Source of the DNA: Whitmania pigra
Lineage: Eukaryota > Annelida > Clitellata > Hirudinida > Haemopidae
Direction: 5' to 3'
NCBI GenBank assembly: GCA_021613335.1
Contig: JAJTWR010000398.1
Span: forward strand, 804,501 to 868,500
Length of the DNA stretch: 64,000 bases
The position numbers and the translations under genes were made by a program. The notes under the pieces were generated by a model, which had not been told where the DNA came from, ran no database searches, and saw nothing but the letters and a program-made list of their open reading frames with translations. This document shows positions 1-18,901 of the stretch, in pieces; the first letter of the stretch is position 1, and every line of letters starts with the position of its first letter.

Positions 1-229
1 ACTTCCCTTTTTCGTTCGTTTTCATCCTCTCTCTTGAGTGTTAAAAAATGGCTAGTATAACAATGCAATTCTCTTGACGTAAACATTGAAAGCCCTGTGT
101 GTCATTGTTTGTCTTGATGAGTGGAATAAGAAAAACTTTACTTCATCTTACCTCGGAATTTGAGCTTGTTTTTATGATCCCGCTGCTATCTACAGTCATG
201 TGGTCCTCAATATCAACAAATTAAGCATC

Positions 230-1215
230 CCCACTGGTGATATGCTGAAGAAAGCTGTAACAGATTGATACAGTCAATGAGGCCTGGCAATCAGTAAGGT
301 GCTATTATGCTAGTTACAGACAATGGAGCAAAAGTAGTAAAGGCTGCTAGGTTAATTCACGAGGAGGCAGTTTTTGATGCTGAAAATGGCAACCAATGAC
401 GAGGCAACTGCAGAAAATAAAGGTGGTGAAGAATATATAGTAAAAATATAATATTGGAGTTTCCTGTCGTCTTCACACATACTGCAGCTGGTGGTTAAAA
501 AATCAATATCATGTATCTTTCTCAACAAGGTAAGGACTTTGGTTGGACAGGTAAGAAGATCTAGTGTGGCAGTTAGACATTACAGGGAAGAAGCTAATTG
601 TGATAAGCAGACTGTGCGATTTGAAGATCAGCATAAATCAAGAACTAGAGACTCTCAAGTAAGATTCCCTTTGAGTGGAAGGAGGGGAAGCTGATGGCCT
701 GGCTGCTCTTATTAGAATCATTCTACGAACAGACAAATGTGCTTCAGAGTGACAAGCAAAGTCTGTCCTACTCTGCTGTCTGCTCTGGAACTAAAATACC
801 ACCTCCAGCAATTCTCACAGCTGCCAGAAATGAACCAAGGCATGCTAAAATAATTGCTACAGAGTTTTGAATATATTCTGTAGCCACAAAATATGAAGTT
901 TAATCCTATACCTGCTGTCGCATGCCTTCTGGATCCTACGTTTGCAGCTGCGATGTACACTGAAGATATGAAAGAATTTGCTTGAGTCCGCCAAGTCATT
1001 CATCATTGCCAGGTAATTCGACTCGTAATAATGACACTTTTAATATTGGCTAAATGCAACTTAACTTTTTTTAAAGGATATGCTCAGCCTCACAAGCTTA
1101 TGTTGAGAGAATATTTTCTGTTTGTGGTATGTTGCGTGAAGGTCGCCGAAACAGAATGTCAAGATCACTGGAAATGAGACTGAAGCAAAAATTGAATTAT
1201 AATAAAATTTGAAAA
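230..1215 (+). pseudogene. decayed hAT-type transposase
   Basis: Scattered + strand reading frames resemble pieces of a hAT transposase but are broken by stops and frameshifts. Around 308-380 a frame reads LVTDNGAKVVKAARLIHEE, like the catalytic-core segment of hAT transposases. Around 915-990 a frame reads ACLLDPTFAAAMYTEDMKEF. Around 1081-1200 a frame reads AYVERIFSVCGMLREGRRN and continues with RMSRSLEMR, the typical hAT C-terminal dimerisation motif. The order matches a full-length transposase, but no continuous ORF exists, so it is dead. The element's ends were not identified. The family call rests on remembered motifs. Confidence 0.6.
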
Positions 1216-1261
1216 AAGTTACATTTTTGTTATGTAATTTTGAAACTGAAACTTTGCACAA

Positions 1262-1509
1262 AGCTGCAAAGATGACGTTAAAACTAGATAGAAACTAAAA
1301 AGATAAAAATTTGAAAACTGTATAGACACTAAAACTGAAAAGCTTGTGAAATTGTGAAACTAGAATATCACTGAGTATTAATTTAAGAGTTCAACCTCAG
1401 GAATTTAAAAAAAAAATTTAATATCTACAAATGATGATTTCTATGCTAAACGTTGATACTTTTTGTATACCTGTTTTTTGTTAATTATTTTTGTATACCT
1501 GTCTCGCTC
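1262..1509. other. AT-rich sequence, no gene seen
   Basis: Short A-rich sequence between the decayed transposase and the small hAT element. It may be the 3' tail of the transposase copy. No coding potential was seen. Confidence 0.5.
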
Positions 1510-1517
1510 ACTGGAAC
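1510..1517. repeat. left 8-bp target-site duplication
   Basis: ACTGGAAC, identical to 1962-1969, directly abuts the left terminal inverted repeat of the hAT element. Confidence 0.8.
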
Positions 1518-1961
1518 TAGAGGCGTAGCTAAGGGGGGCGGGGGGTACATATGTCCCCGGGCGCCAAGATACAGGGGCGCCAAAATGAGGCTTAATGCAT
1601 CAATAGGACAGGATCGTCTCAGTGATCTTAGTATAGAAAGAGAAACGCTTGAGAAAACAGACTTTGATGACGTTATTGATCAGTTTGCAACTGTTAAATC
1701 AAGAAAAATAAATCTATTTTAAACAGTATTAGACTACTATGCATGTAAATCATCTTAGACTGTGACTGATTTGGTGAAGCATGCGCTACTATTTGTAGAA
1801 CGTTTTTTCACTTTTAAATGGATGCCTTGTGCCATTAAAATTTGATTTGTATTTCAATTTCAAATTTATTGTAATACAGTAAGATTAAATATATAGACAT
1901 GGAAAAGGGCGCCAATTCTATAGTTTGCCCCCGGGTGCAAAATACCCAGGCTACGCCTCTG
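1518..1961 (+). mobile_element. 444-bp non-autonomous hAT element with 8-bp TSD
   Basis: The element is bounded by terminal inverted repeats: the left end reads AGAGGCGTAGC (1519-1529) and the right end is its exact complement (1950-1960). Both ends are GC-rich (gggcgcc and cccccgg) inside AT-rich DNA. The 8 bases ACTGGAAC occur directly on both sides (1510-1517 and 1962-1969), a target-site duplication of the length made by hAT transposases. Inside, a + frame (about 1576-1722) reads QDRLSDLSIERETLEKTDFDD and ends FATVKSRKINLF, resembling the C-terminus of ZMYM1-like hAT transposases. The copy is therefore an internal-deletion derivative that keeps only the end of the transposase. Confidence 0.8.
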
Positions 1962-1969
1962 ACTGGAAC
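1962..1969. repeat. right 8-bp target-site duplication
   Basis: ACTGGAAC, identical to 1510-1517, directly abuts the right terminal inverted repeat of the hAT element. Confidence 0.8.
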
Positions 1970-2366
1970 ATTGATCTTTATGAATAAAAAAGGATTCAAG
2001 CGAAAGTTTACAGTGAGACGTTATTGAAGCTAATTATAATAAACTATTTGAAATTGAATTTACAATAATTTATTTGAAAATTTCCTTAGATGTTTTCCAT
2101 AGCTTTTACATTTATTGAGTTTTAGGAATGTTAATAGGTTTTTATGCCAATTTTATAAGCCACTTTGTTCGAACATGAAAATAAAAGGACATCGCCGTAC
2201 ACGAAATAAAATATAAATACTAAAAACATCATAAAAGTTAATTCCAGGATCGGAATACGTTCAGTCAATTCAATCAATTTTTCACAAACTTGAACAAAAA
2301 ACAGCTAAATAAAACTTATTTTTCGGTTAATAACAAAAATCAATTCATTCATAGCGTGTAAAAGTC
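1970..2366. other. intergenic / 3' UTR of minus-strand gene
   Basis: AT-rich sequence directly 3' of the minus-strand gene that ends at 2367. It probably contains that gene's 3' untranslated region. No ORF of interest was seen. Confidence 0.4.
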
Positions 2367-8559
<6,193 letters not shown>

Positions 8560-9526
8560 GTTCTTGGTAGGCTGCGGACCGGACTGGAGGACCAAAGGAT
8601 TGAGCTATTCGTCCGTCTGAACAACTGAACGGCCTTCGATGAATTTATGAATCTCTTTTTAAGCTTTTTAGAGCTTTGAATAAAAGGCTCGGATTGTTGA
8701 CAAACGTTGGGAGCTTGAAGATTTTGATTTAAGTTTTTTTCTATTTCTCAAAATTGCGCCCGATTGTTAAAACGTAGGCGAGAGATAGAGAGAGACTAGG
8801 GCTTCGCTCTTGTAGTTTTATGTAGGTAGTTGTTGACAGCTAACAATGGTCAGGCTGTCCCTCGTCTATCTGACGATGACGAAGATCAACTACTCGTTCT
8901 TTGTTCGGGAGACGCCTCCGTTTGCCTGGAAAAGGTTCAGAAGGTTCGTTGAAAATTTCAGGACTGACGAAATTGTCACGAAATTATTATTTTTATAGGC
9001 GTTTTTGTTAGCCCGCTATCGTGACTCAAAATTCTGTCCGATTCGACAGTTTGTTTTTAAGAGTTTGGTCTAGAAAGAGCTTTTTTACTCAGTCCGGTTA
9101 ATCGTAATATCAACCTTTGCAAAAGAAAGTCATTACGAGTCATTACACCATTAAACGTGGCAGTTTCCCTTCATGCTTCAGCGATTTTTCGGCCGCTCAT
9201 ATCATGTGTAGTCACGCTTGCGTCATGCTATCATGTGATGATTCTATGAAACATTGTGCGATGTTACCATCTCGTTATCCAGGGCTCTAGCCTAGAACTT
9301 CTAGTGCATGATCTTCATTTCTTTACCATTACATATTCATTAATCAATGACCTACTTTATCATTGTCACTATCATTTTTATCATCATCGTCGTCGTTGTC
9401 ATCACCATCATCGTTTTAGTCATAGCCATGACATCGTAGTGTGTCATGCGATGCATTTTTGACAGCGCAAACAAATAAAAGTTACTCATAAGACTGGTAT
9501 GCCAGCATCGGAACGAAATCAACAAT
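8560..9526. other. upstream region of the winged-helix gene, no gene seen
   Basis: Less AT-rich than its surroundings and probably holds the promoter and 5' UTR of the minus-strand gene starting at 8559. Contains a short GA-rich stretch near 8780. No coding exon was recognised. Confidence 0.4.
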
Positions 9527-9527
9527 A

Positions 9528-9840
<313 letters not shown>

Positions 9841-10418
9841 ATGTGAAATCCTAATGAATATATAATGATAAATCAGATTAAATTGAATTGTTAAAAATAT
9901 TCATGACAATGAAATTTATTTTAAAAAATAATTTTCTCACGTTATTCACGTTATTGCTCACAACATTTCCTAAGAAAATGTAGTATCTTTTTTTAAAAAG
10001 CTAAGCAAAACAGACTTTTATTCCCAGACATTTGACTGTTTAATCGTAAAATAAAAATGAATTATTATCGATCATTGATTTATAATTTTTAACATTATAA
10101 ATTTAAAAGTAAGTAATTAATTAAAAAGGTTATTTTAATATAATTTAGTTGGATCAACAAATAAATATAGTAATTTATTCTTTCCATAATTTTAAAAATG
10201 AGATTTTTAAAAAATGTTTTAAATGAATTAACATTCTCACCGTGTTTTACATAAAAATTATTTACAGGATCTAGCCCTAAAGCGAGACAACAAAAATGGT
10301 GCGTCATGAATTTTTAGCTTCAACGCATTTTGAGAAATTAATTTACATTTTTTTTTTACAAAATCGATCCAATTAACAAAATCCATTAGTTAATCATCAT
10401 GATTCATTGATTGCTTCA

Positions 10419-10456
<38 letters not shown>

Positions 10457-12478
10457 GTCATCATCATCATCATCATCATCAATTTTGAAAAATTTAAGGG
10501 AATGTCAAAAGTCATGCAACCCTGTGCAAGTCAATCAGTCGATATATTTCTTTAGCTTTTTAATTAACCGTACTTATTGATAATAAACGTTATTTATTCT
10601 TGAATTAAGATGTAATACCTTATCTTATGTGACCGATATCACACTTAATCGTATGTGATTATGTGAATGTAATAGTTTATGTAAATGTAAATTCTTTCAA
10701 CTGCAGTTTCGAATCTTACCAGACAATGAATTGGCCATGATATTATGCTGCTTTATCGTTGTCATTATCGTAATTTTACCTGAATATTATTTCCGTATTA
10801 TTATTATTATTATTATTATTGTTGTTGTTGTTGTCGTCAATATTCTTCACGTAGTTGTTGTTGCGAAACTAAAAGTCGAATTAATTGTGGTATTCATATC
10901 AATAATAATGATAACAAGCGTAATTGCTGTGGGCGGGCTACCAACAATCTACTTATAATATCAATAATAAAACGAAACATTTAAAAAAATTACTGAGTTT
11001 ACATTTAATTATTGAAACTCGTATTGCTAATTAAACAAATAAATTAATTTTATTAAACTTATTACAGAATTTACAAAACATATTTCTGCTATCTTCCAAA
11101 AAATTCACTTTAATGCATCGTCTTTAAGTTTATTTTATTTATTTATTTGATTATAGTCCGTTACATAACTGAGATGATTTGGACTTTCACCTTTAAGTTG
11201 CGCAATTCATTTATTTATATTTCGAAGTTAAGCTAATTACATAACAATTTCATCCATTACCTTTTCAATGACCTAATTACGTGTTAATATCCTCTAGCAC
11301 CATTTTGTTAATCTAATTCAATGATAAACTAGGTTGCCCGAATAAATAAAATCATCAATCCAAAAGGAAAATGCTGAACGAATGTGCGAAAATAATAATT
11401 CTACTAGTTATTAATTAACGTGGTGGACATGTTTTGATGTTATTAGTGCCTAAGCTCACAAATCTTTTACTTTAAATATTAATTTTGATTTAACTGAAAC
11501 GATAATAGATTTATTATGAATTTCATTATAAATTTTATTTGATTTTCATTTTTGAACAGACGTCATGTTTTGCAACGTCGACCGTCATGCAGTGTGAACT
11601 CGGTGCATTCATTCACCAAGCATTGAATTGTCACATAGCTTTGAGATCTCCTCCCAAATATTTTAAAGAGCTTAAATATTCTTTGAATGCAGGCCAGTAG
11701 TTAAATTATTTAAACGATTAGTTGTTAACCTTTTAATATGTTAATCGACTGAGAATTAATGAATCGATATCGGTGGTTAAATTATGATTAATATGTCACC
11801 ATGTCATCGCGTTCTACATGACATAACAATTATTTATAGTCGTTAAGAGGACCGAAGTCTATGGAATAACAAGTCCTTACTTTCAATTTTTTCAATATTC
11901 ATATTTACTTAGTTTTATCTTAGATGCATCTACTTACGGTTTTTGCTTATTTAAGCTCCTTAATCTATTTTACTATTATTATTTTTATAATTTATCCTCT
12001 TTCATACTCCGGCGGATATTTTAAACCGATCGTTTTCAATTTTATTCCAAAATGAATTAATTTCTTCCAAATACTCGGTTTATTAAGCCAAACAACAAGG
12101 ACAACCAAATAACGAATGGATTCCAGATTGTAAAAGCAGTCCTACGGAAAAATTTTTCAAACGTTAAGAAAAAATTATGACATATCAAAAGCAAGAAATC
12201 AAGTGTTCTGTTCGAAAAGTCGATAATATTATTATTTGGTAATGATTTAAATGGATTCAAAATAATGTTTGTTTTATTTGCGAAATCGAAAAATATTAGA
12301 TAAGTGAGAAAGTAAATATAATTTCATTATAATAATATTAATTAATTTCTTTATTACCTCACATGATATATTTAGTATCTTCCAATTATTCTTCTATTGA
12401 TTTTTTGACAAATGAACACCAATCAAAGCATCAATCGCAAAAAACAGTTCGTCTTTCCTATTTATCAAATCCAGAAAT
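9841..12478. other. intergenic region, no gene seen
   Basis: About 2.6 kb of AT-rich DNA. It holds a (TCATCG)/(CAT) run near 10416-10480 and a short (ATT)/(GTT) run near 10795-10835. No spliced coding structure was found on either strand. Confidence 0.5.
10416..10480. repeat. TCATCG / CAT microsatellite
   Basis: Repeated tcatcg units followed by cat units, about 65 bp. Confidence 0.9.
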
Positions 12479-13069
12479 ATGAGTCTCACGCCAACAGTCG
12501 AGCGCAAGGAATTCATACTGGCAGACTTGTCTGGCAAAGTTCAGCAAACCCAGCTTGATCACGGAGTCTTAAACAAGGTGAACATATCGAGTTTAATCTC
12601 ATTCGATCACATTTTCGTCCAAAAGATTGATGCTCAGTACGATACAAGCTTGAAGAACATCGATGCCATGGACTTGAGATTCGCATCTTTGCGGAAACCA
12701 AAATGCATTTCCACGCCGATCCAGCCAAACGCGCTGTGCATTGTTAAGCACAATGGACGTTTCTACAGGGCTCTAACTGTGGAGGTTGGCGAGTTGTCGA
12801 GCTTCGTCATGTTCGCCGACTTTGGAGGAATCAAACAATACAACAATCGGGAGTTGTATTTGCCTCTCCAGGAATTCGTAGAATTTCCAATAATGGCAGT
12901 CGAATGCATCGTTGAAGCGGTGGCGATATCATACGATGATGCCCCCTTTGTAAGAGTTCCTGCATACTCGAATTACCATTTGCTGAAAGGTGAGCATTAC
13001 GTGAGAACAATGTATGAAGACATGTATGGTCTCATGCATGTGGAACTTTACATTAAGTATCAAAACTAA
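12479..13069 (+). CDS. single Tudor-domain protein, intronless
   Basis: A single uninterrupted 196-aa ORF starts at ATG 12479 and ends TAA. Residues about 80-145 resemble an extended Tudor domain: NALCIVKHNGRFYRALTVEV, then FVMFADFGGIKQY, then LPLQEFVEFPIMAVEC, in the order of the Tudor beta-barrel followed by the staphylococcal-nuclease-like strands. Tudor domains of this type bind methylated arginine, often on germ-granule proteins; that role is inferred from the family. A polyadenylation signal AATAAA lies at 13127-13132. Having no intron is unusual among these neighbours and could mean a retrocopy. Codon use looks normal and the ORF is intact. Confidence 0.7.
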   Translation: MSLTPTVERKEFILADLSGKVQQTQLDHGVLNKVNISSLISFDHIFVQKIDAQYDTSLKNIDAMDLRFASLRKPKCISTPIQPNALCIVKHNGRFYRALTVEVGELSSFVMFADFGGIKQYNNRELYLPLQEFVEFPIMAVECIVEAVAISYDDAPFVRVPAYSNYHLLKGEHYVRTMYEDMYGLMHVELYIKYQN

Positions 13070-14048
13070 TCTTTCAGTGGAGGCGAAAGTTGTTATTGTG
13101 ATCACAATTATATTTTTTGTATGGATAATAAATTGTTTAAACTTTTATTTTTAAATTTGCTTTGCACAAGATTCTGATGTCACCTTGAAAGCAGTGGAAA
13201 ACTTTACCAAACCCTGGCGAATCGGTTTTCTTCTCAGCTTCTGCTTGTATCATAAATTAGTTTTCCCTTCAAAGACTTTAAAACTGTCTCATCCACTAGA
13301 TATGGAGAAATCAGAATTGCTCAAACAATATTAGATTTGGTTCATAAATTCGTCAGTTTATCAACATTAAAGAGTACTTTTATTACATTTCTCACTTGAA
13401 ACTTACAACTCATTGTGATATAGTTTGGGCTTCCACTTACCGAACACACTCTAGATATCTACTATTTTAAAAATAAATGTTATCAAATTTCAGCCACCAT
13501 ATTTACCAAACTAGAATGATAAGTATTATTGTTATTATTACGCTTTATTGGATTTCAGTAATTGGCTCCTCAGCTCATTTCATCAAGAAAAGGAACAATC
13601 CGCTAAACACTGTATCGCTTTTCATTTAGAACCATTAACTACTGATCAAATATTCACTGTCTAGATGGGCACAGCATGATTAATGCTTATTTCCCATTAA
13701 ACCCTAAACATTTTGTGGCTATCATAAAAATTAATTTGTATAAAAAACCCCTCACTAGCTTTTTTCTTTTTGGAATTTAATTTGAATTAAGTTTTAATAA
13801 AAGTTGCATGATTTCAAGTGCGCCTGAGCAATTCCTTGTTGAAAGACGTTCAGGAGTGTTCTGCTTACATGGGTGTGTAGGTTTCACTACATGCTTAACA
13901 TGTGGGACTGTCCGACGAAATATTTCGAAATATACGTCTTTATTGCCTATAAACTGATACATTTGTTCAACGTTTTATGACGAAATCTATTTTTAGGAAA
14001 TTATCGCAATAGTTGTCCAAATTTAGGAATTACACTGAGAAGTAAAAC
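13070..14048. other. intergenic, no gene seen
   Basis: Holds the 3' end of the Tudor gene and the probable promoter of IFRD. No exon was recognised. Confidence 0.5.
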
Positions 14049-17000
14049 ATGCCAAAATCACGGCGTAGAGGTTAGTTCGTGTAAACAAACGGTCGTCATT
14101 GAAATTAATGAAATCCCAATTGAAGTAAAGTGTTAAAATGTTGGACTTTAACTAATTTGTCGATGTTTCATGAAGTTCTAAGTCAAACGTGGCCAGGGTC
14201 GATAAGGCAAAATTGAAATGTAAACTCAAGCTTTGACATTTAGATCGAGGAAAAGCCCACGAAAGAGGGGGTGATGCTGGTGACGACGATTACGTTGATG
14301 ACACTGCAAGCATTTTGAGTGTCATAAGTAACAACTCAGAAAACAAACTGACAGATGGTAATCTGATTTATGCTTCTAAAAATTTTCAAAATTCCTGTTT
14401 GATTTGGAATTTATTGCTTAGTTTGTGACTGTAAACATTTATTTTTTCTTGTTCTATAAATATGAAGTATATCTGAATTGATGGTCAATGTTAGAGTTTT
14501 GTGAACTTGAAGGTGGCTCAGAAGGAAGTGGTGAGCCTGGAATTGCTGAAGACGAATATGAATACAAACTTTCAAAATGCTTCGAAGGAATTGAAGATAA
14601 AAGGTATGAAAGTAATAAGTTAAATCAATGTAAATAACAAGATGATGATTTTTATGAGGTAAATTTGTTCAGCAAAACACTTTAAAACACTTATAATCAA
14701 CGGCCAATTGAAGTGTACTTGTTTTACCTAGAGGCAGAATATTGCCTATGTCCTCGTACAATATGTTATTATCAAAATTGCTCCCAAAGTTTACAGTTGT
14801 TTCATTCACTTATTGACTAATAACATAATAATATTGACACTAATTTTTACAATTAATAATTCCACATCGGTAATAGATCAAAAATTATTGAAATAATTAT
14901 TTTGATGAGCAATTATTTAAATTGACGTGCAGTGTCAAATCTCGAATTGATTCTCTGAAGAGCTTAAGATCAGGTCTGAGCAAGAAGTTTGTATACGGCT
15001 TTGTGTCGGAGAGGTGAGTTGAGCAGATGACTTGGATGATGATGTTTCAGAACAACTAGGAATGTTTGTTAATGACTCGTCTGTGTATCTTCATCCTTGA
15101 TTCTCGAAATGCGATTTCTTTAAAAATGCGCCTTGGTAAATACTGCTACCTGTTAATGGCAAAGTCATTAACTAATTGGTAATAATGAAATGCTGAGTGA
15201 TAATTAATAATTCGTAATAAATTAAGCTTTCGTGTCATGTGTCAAACGTTGACATTGGAGATATAATAAATATTGATTGGTAGTACAGCAACGAGATTGT
15301 TAAATATCATGCTATTCAATGGTAACGAATGGATATGTTTTCATTTTGAATTTCAAGTTAACATCTCTTTCCTGTCAAAGGTGTGTGACGTTGTGTGACG
15401 GACTGGAACGCTGCATCAAGCGAGGCAGAGGCGAAGAACAGGAGTGTGCTGCCGAATGCCTCTCCACCCTCCTAATCCAGGTGGGATGTTCGATAGAGAA
15501 GGACGAGCTGTTTAAGAGTTCAAGTCCTGTTTTGAGGAGCATCATACTGGATTCATCCATGTCTCTTAAGGCTAGGTGTAAGGTGAGTAATTGAACACAT
15601 GTGTTAAAGGAATCTGTAAGTTTAGCTCTCATCTCTAAATGAGTTTAGTGCTGATGCTAATGACCAGTAGATCAGTAAATTTTCTATTATAAAAGAATTT
15701 AATGATAGATCTAATGATAATTTAATAATTTATTATTTTCTTTTTTATAATCTCTATCTGCCGTTACTGCTATATCTACCCACCCACATAAGTTAGTGAA
15801 ACAACTATTCTCTAGTGCCTGGAGACTCTAGGATTGTGTGCGTTCGTCTGCATGGAAGAGCCAAACGACATGTTCGAACTGATGTCGATCTTCGAAAACA
15901 TCTTCAGGGGGTCATACTGCCTCAACCCCGATGCCCCCAGTACGGCCAATTCTAAGCTCCACAACAGTGCTCTCTCATCTTGGAATCTTCTTTTTACCAT
16001 CATACCCGAAGCCACGGTTACCAAATACATCGCCATGTAAGCTTTGCTTTGCTTCTTGTGGATTTATTTATTTATTATTAGTGTTATTATTGGTTAAGTT
16101 ATAATGATTAGTGTTAGTTAAATTAGTTTTTTGAGAAAGGTTGCTTTATGTGGCTGTTTAAGGGCTGGAAAGAATGAATGTTAGCATCTGCTAAAGTGTT
16201 GAAGCTATTATCATTCATAACTGCTTAGTATTGCTATGTTAACTCTGCAATTAATGATGTATTAATTAATTAGTTAAATTAAGTGCAATTATTTTAGTAA
16301 CTTGATCAATTATATGTTAATTATTAACTTAATTACTTTACTGTAGTTATTTATAATAATAACAACAACAATAATAATAATAAATTACTTGTCACTATGG
16401 ATCAACTTTATAACAACTCCAACCATATCCAGGTACTTGAATTCGATAACTTCCATTCTGAAAAGCAACGACATGGAGTTGAGGAGAACTGCAGGCGAAT
16501 CAATCGCCCTCATGTTTGAGCTCGGAATCACGGATGAAAACTTTCAGGTGGAATTTAAATCGGCTCTAAATATTCCACTTCGGTTTTAAATTAAGTCATG
16601 CTCGTAACAGTGTTAATCGTTATTTGCAATTGTAATTGATTTATGTCGATTAATTTACTTGATCTATTTTATTCATGATGCTTGTTATTCTCATTGTTGG
16701 TTTTTAAACATTTGTATCGATAAAAAATTGTTTTACGATACTCACCTGAAAGAATGCATCTATTGCTGACTTTTTAATTCTACTTCCTAAGAGACTCGTG
16801 CCAAAGTACAACGAACTCATAGAACTGCTGAGAGGCCTGATTGCAGAGAGCAACAAGTTCAGGGCAAAGAAAGACAAGAAAGTTCAGAGGTCGATCTTCC
16901 GTGATATCTGCAAGATGGTGGAAACTTCAGACTTCGAGGAATTTGACGTGCAGGTAAGCCATCAGGGTCTGCAAAAGATTTTAATCTACTCGACGTTAAG

Positions 17001-17936
17001 CTTAAGGTGCCTTAGAAGTGAACTATTGTTATTATTATTATTATTTATTAATCTGTGCTCTTGTATTGTTACTGAATAACTTGGAAAAGTATTTGATGTT
17101 TCATGATTTACAAGCTGGTAATGTTTGCTTCCAAGGCCCTGCTAACCGATTAGGCATATTGATTGGTTTTTTCACCTCTGGAAATGCAAGGATAAATGAG
17201 TTGCAGAGTCTTGTTGCTATTTTGAGCTATTGTTTTCATTGTTAAATTTATAGACATTATAATAAAGCATTAACCAATCAGCTAACGGCGAGTTCTTATG
17301 TACAGATCAGCGACTACGAGAAGATTACCATCGATTGTTGGGCGTTGAAGGTTCGCTACGACAATCTGTGCAAGGTGCTCGGAACCGGAATGAATTTCCA
17401 ACTCCAGGTATGTTCGGTGATCTTAAAACTCTGCATCATTCTGAATTGTTGCTAATTAGGCTTATTATGTCCTTATTAATATCTCATGCGATGATTTTGG
17501 CATTGTTGATTGGCAGTGATTTTTCTTTTTAAATCAGAATTTAGTTTTAACGAGCATGATTTTTCGTGAGGATTTCTGATTTTTAGTCTTGGATTTTTTT
17601 GTCTGACAATTACAGGAGAATCCGTTGCTTAGAGATATCTTCAATCTCGGTGAACCGCCATGCGTTGGAAAAGCTGGCCACTTGAAAGGATCAAAAGAAG
17701 AGAGAAAGGTATCTATTATAAATATTTAGCATTAAATGTTATTTATTCTTTCAAATCATTCCTTTTTTATAGCATTTCAATTTTAATTTATTAAGCCATG
17801 AATAGAAAGTCATTAATGGTCATTGTGAAAATTCTTCAATATGTCCTTTCAGTATCATTACAAAGCTGATTTCAAGCGGAGGACTCAGCACAGAATGAAG
17901 CAGAGGAATAACAAGATGATGGATTGTGGGGATTGA
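14049..17936 (+). CDS. IFRD1: interferon-related developmental regulator (IFRD1/2)
   Basis: Eleven exons join in phase to 434 aa: 14049-14070, 14244-14357, 14495-14603, 14933-15013, 15381-15582, 15816-16036, 16433-16547, 16792-16953, 17306-17407, 17616-17708, 17853-17936. The protein starts MPKSRRR, as vertebrate IFRD1 starts MPKNKKR. It has the family's acidic linker, the EYEYKLSKCFEGIEDK segment, an ARM-like helical region (VTLCDGLERCIKRGR, GLCAFVCMEEP, ELRRTAGESIALMFELG, KVQRSIFRDICKMVE) and the CWALKVRYDNLCKVLGTGM and ADFKRRTQHR C-terminal blocks. Human IFRD1 is 451 aa. The family acts as transcriptional co-regulators and binds inactive ribosomes. The symbol is shared between IFRD1 and IFRD2; invertebrates usually have one gene. 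Confidence 0.95.
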
Positions 17937-18901
17937 GTATGGTGTAGTTGATGAGCGGTGCATGAAATCTTTGAATGATTGGTATCAAGCATGCAAGAGT
18001 GTTGGATTAGTTTATTTTCCCATTTTTATTTTGACATCTTTGTTGAGAGATGAATACATCCAAAACAACTTGAATAAACTTGTTAATGATCGCAGAAAAC
18101 CATTTACCTGATGATGCCTTCACCCTTTTCAATATGTTTATTTATTCTGACTTCGATTTGACATTTTGTTTCATTTAGCGAATGAAACTTGTCACCATTT
18201 GCAGCTTTAGCATTTTTGAGAAATTAAAATGTGTTAAAGGTCGTTAGTCTGCAAAGCCACTGGACTATTTATTAATTTATGAATAATACTAGATAATTTA
18301 TGCTGATTTTGGTTTAGAGCTACTGAAGATTTTGGTTTGTTAGTGCCAATAAAAGGCTGAGAAGCTGTTCGCTTTTCAGGCAAAGTGTTTCGAAGAGAGG
18401 TATCATAGCCTTGTCGTCCGTATATCAAATTTTAAATTTATTTTTAAATAGTAACTTTAACAAAATCACCTTTAATAAAAATAAAATTAAAAAAGTGTGC
18501 GCTTTGACGCGATCCTATAGGCATGCTCGATTAGAGGTTTTTGCTTATTTGTGTTACTTTTTTTATCGTTCAAACCCAATTCGATTTTTCATTCGTGCGA
18601 AAATCGCTTTCGATGAATTGATCGATGGATGTTATTGCTTTGTTCTTTATTTAATTATTGAGCCCGAATTCAACGATAAATATTTATCAGGAGATCTATT
18701 CAATTGCGAACCTCTATAACGTATTGATATCCAGGTAACGCCGCGGACGTCTGCATTTCCAAGGTTTGATCTAGATTAATTTTGTTTTTAATTTCGAGCA
18801 ATAATTTATACACCATAGTTACGTTTAATTCTAAACCTACCACCTCATAGAGTCCGACTAATTTGTTGTCGATGATGTACATGTCATAAATTTAAGGTTA
18901 C
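17937..18901. other. intergenic, no gene seen
   Basis: IFRD 3' UTR and the upstream region of the acidic nuclear protein gene. Short frames here show no splice-compatible or family-like sequence. Confidence 0.5.
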
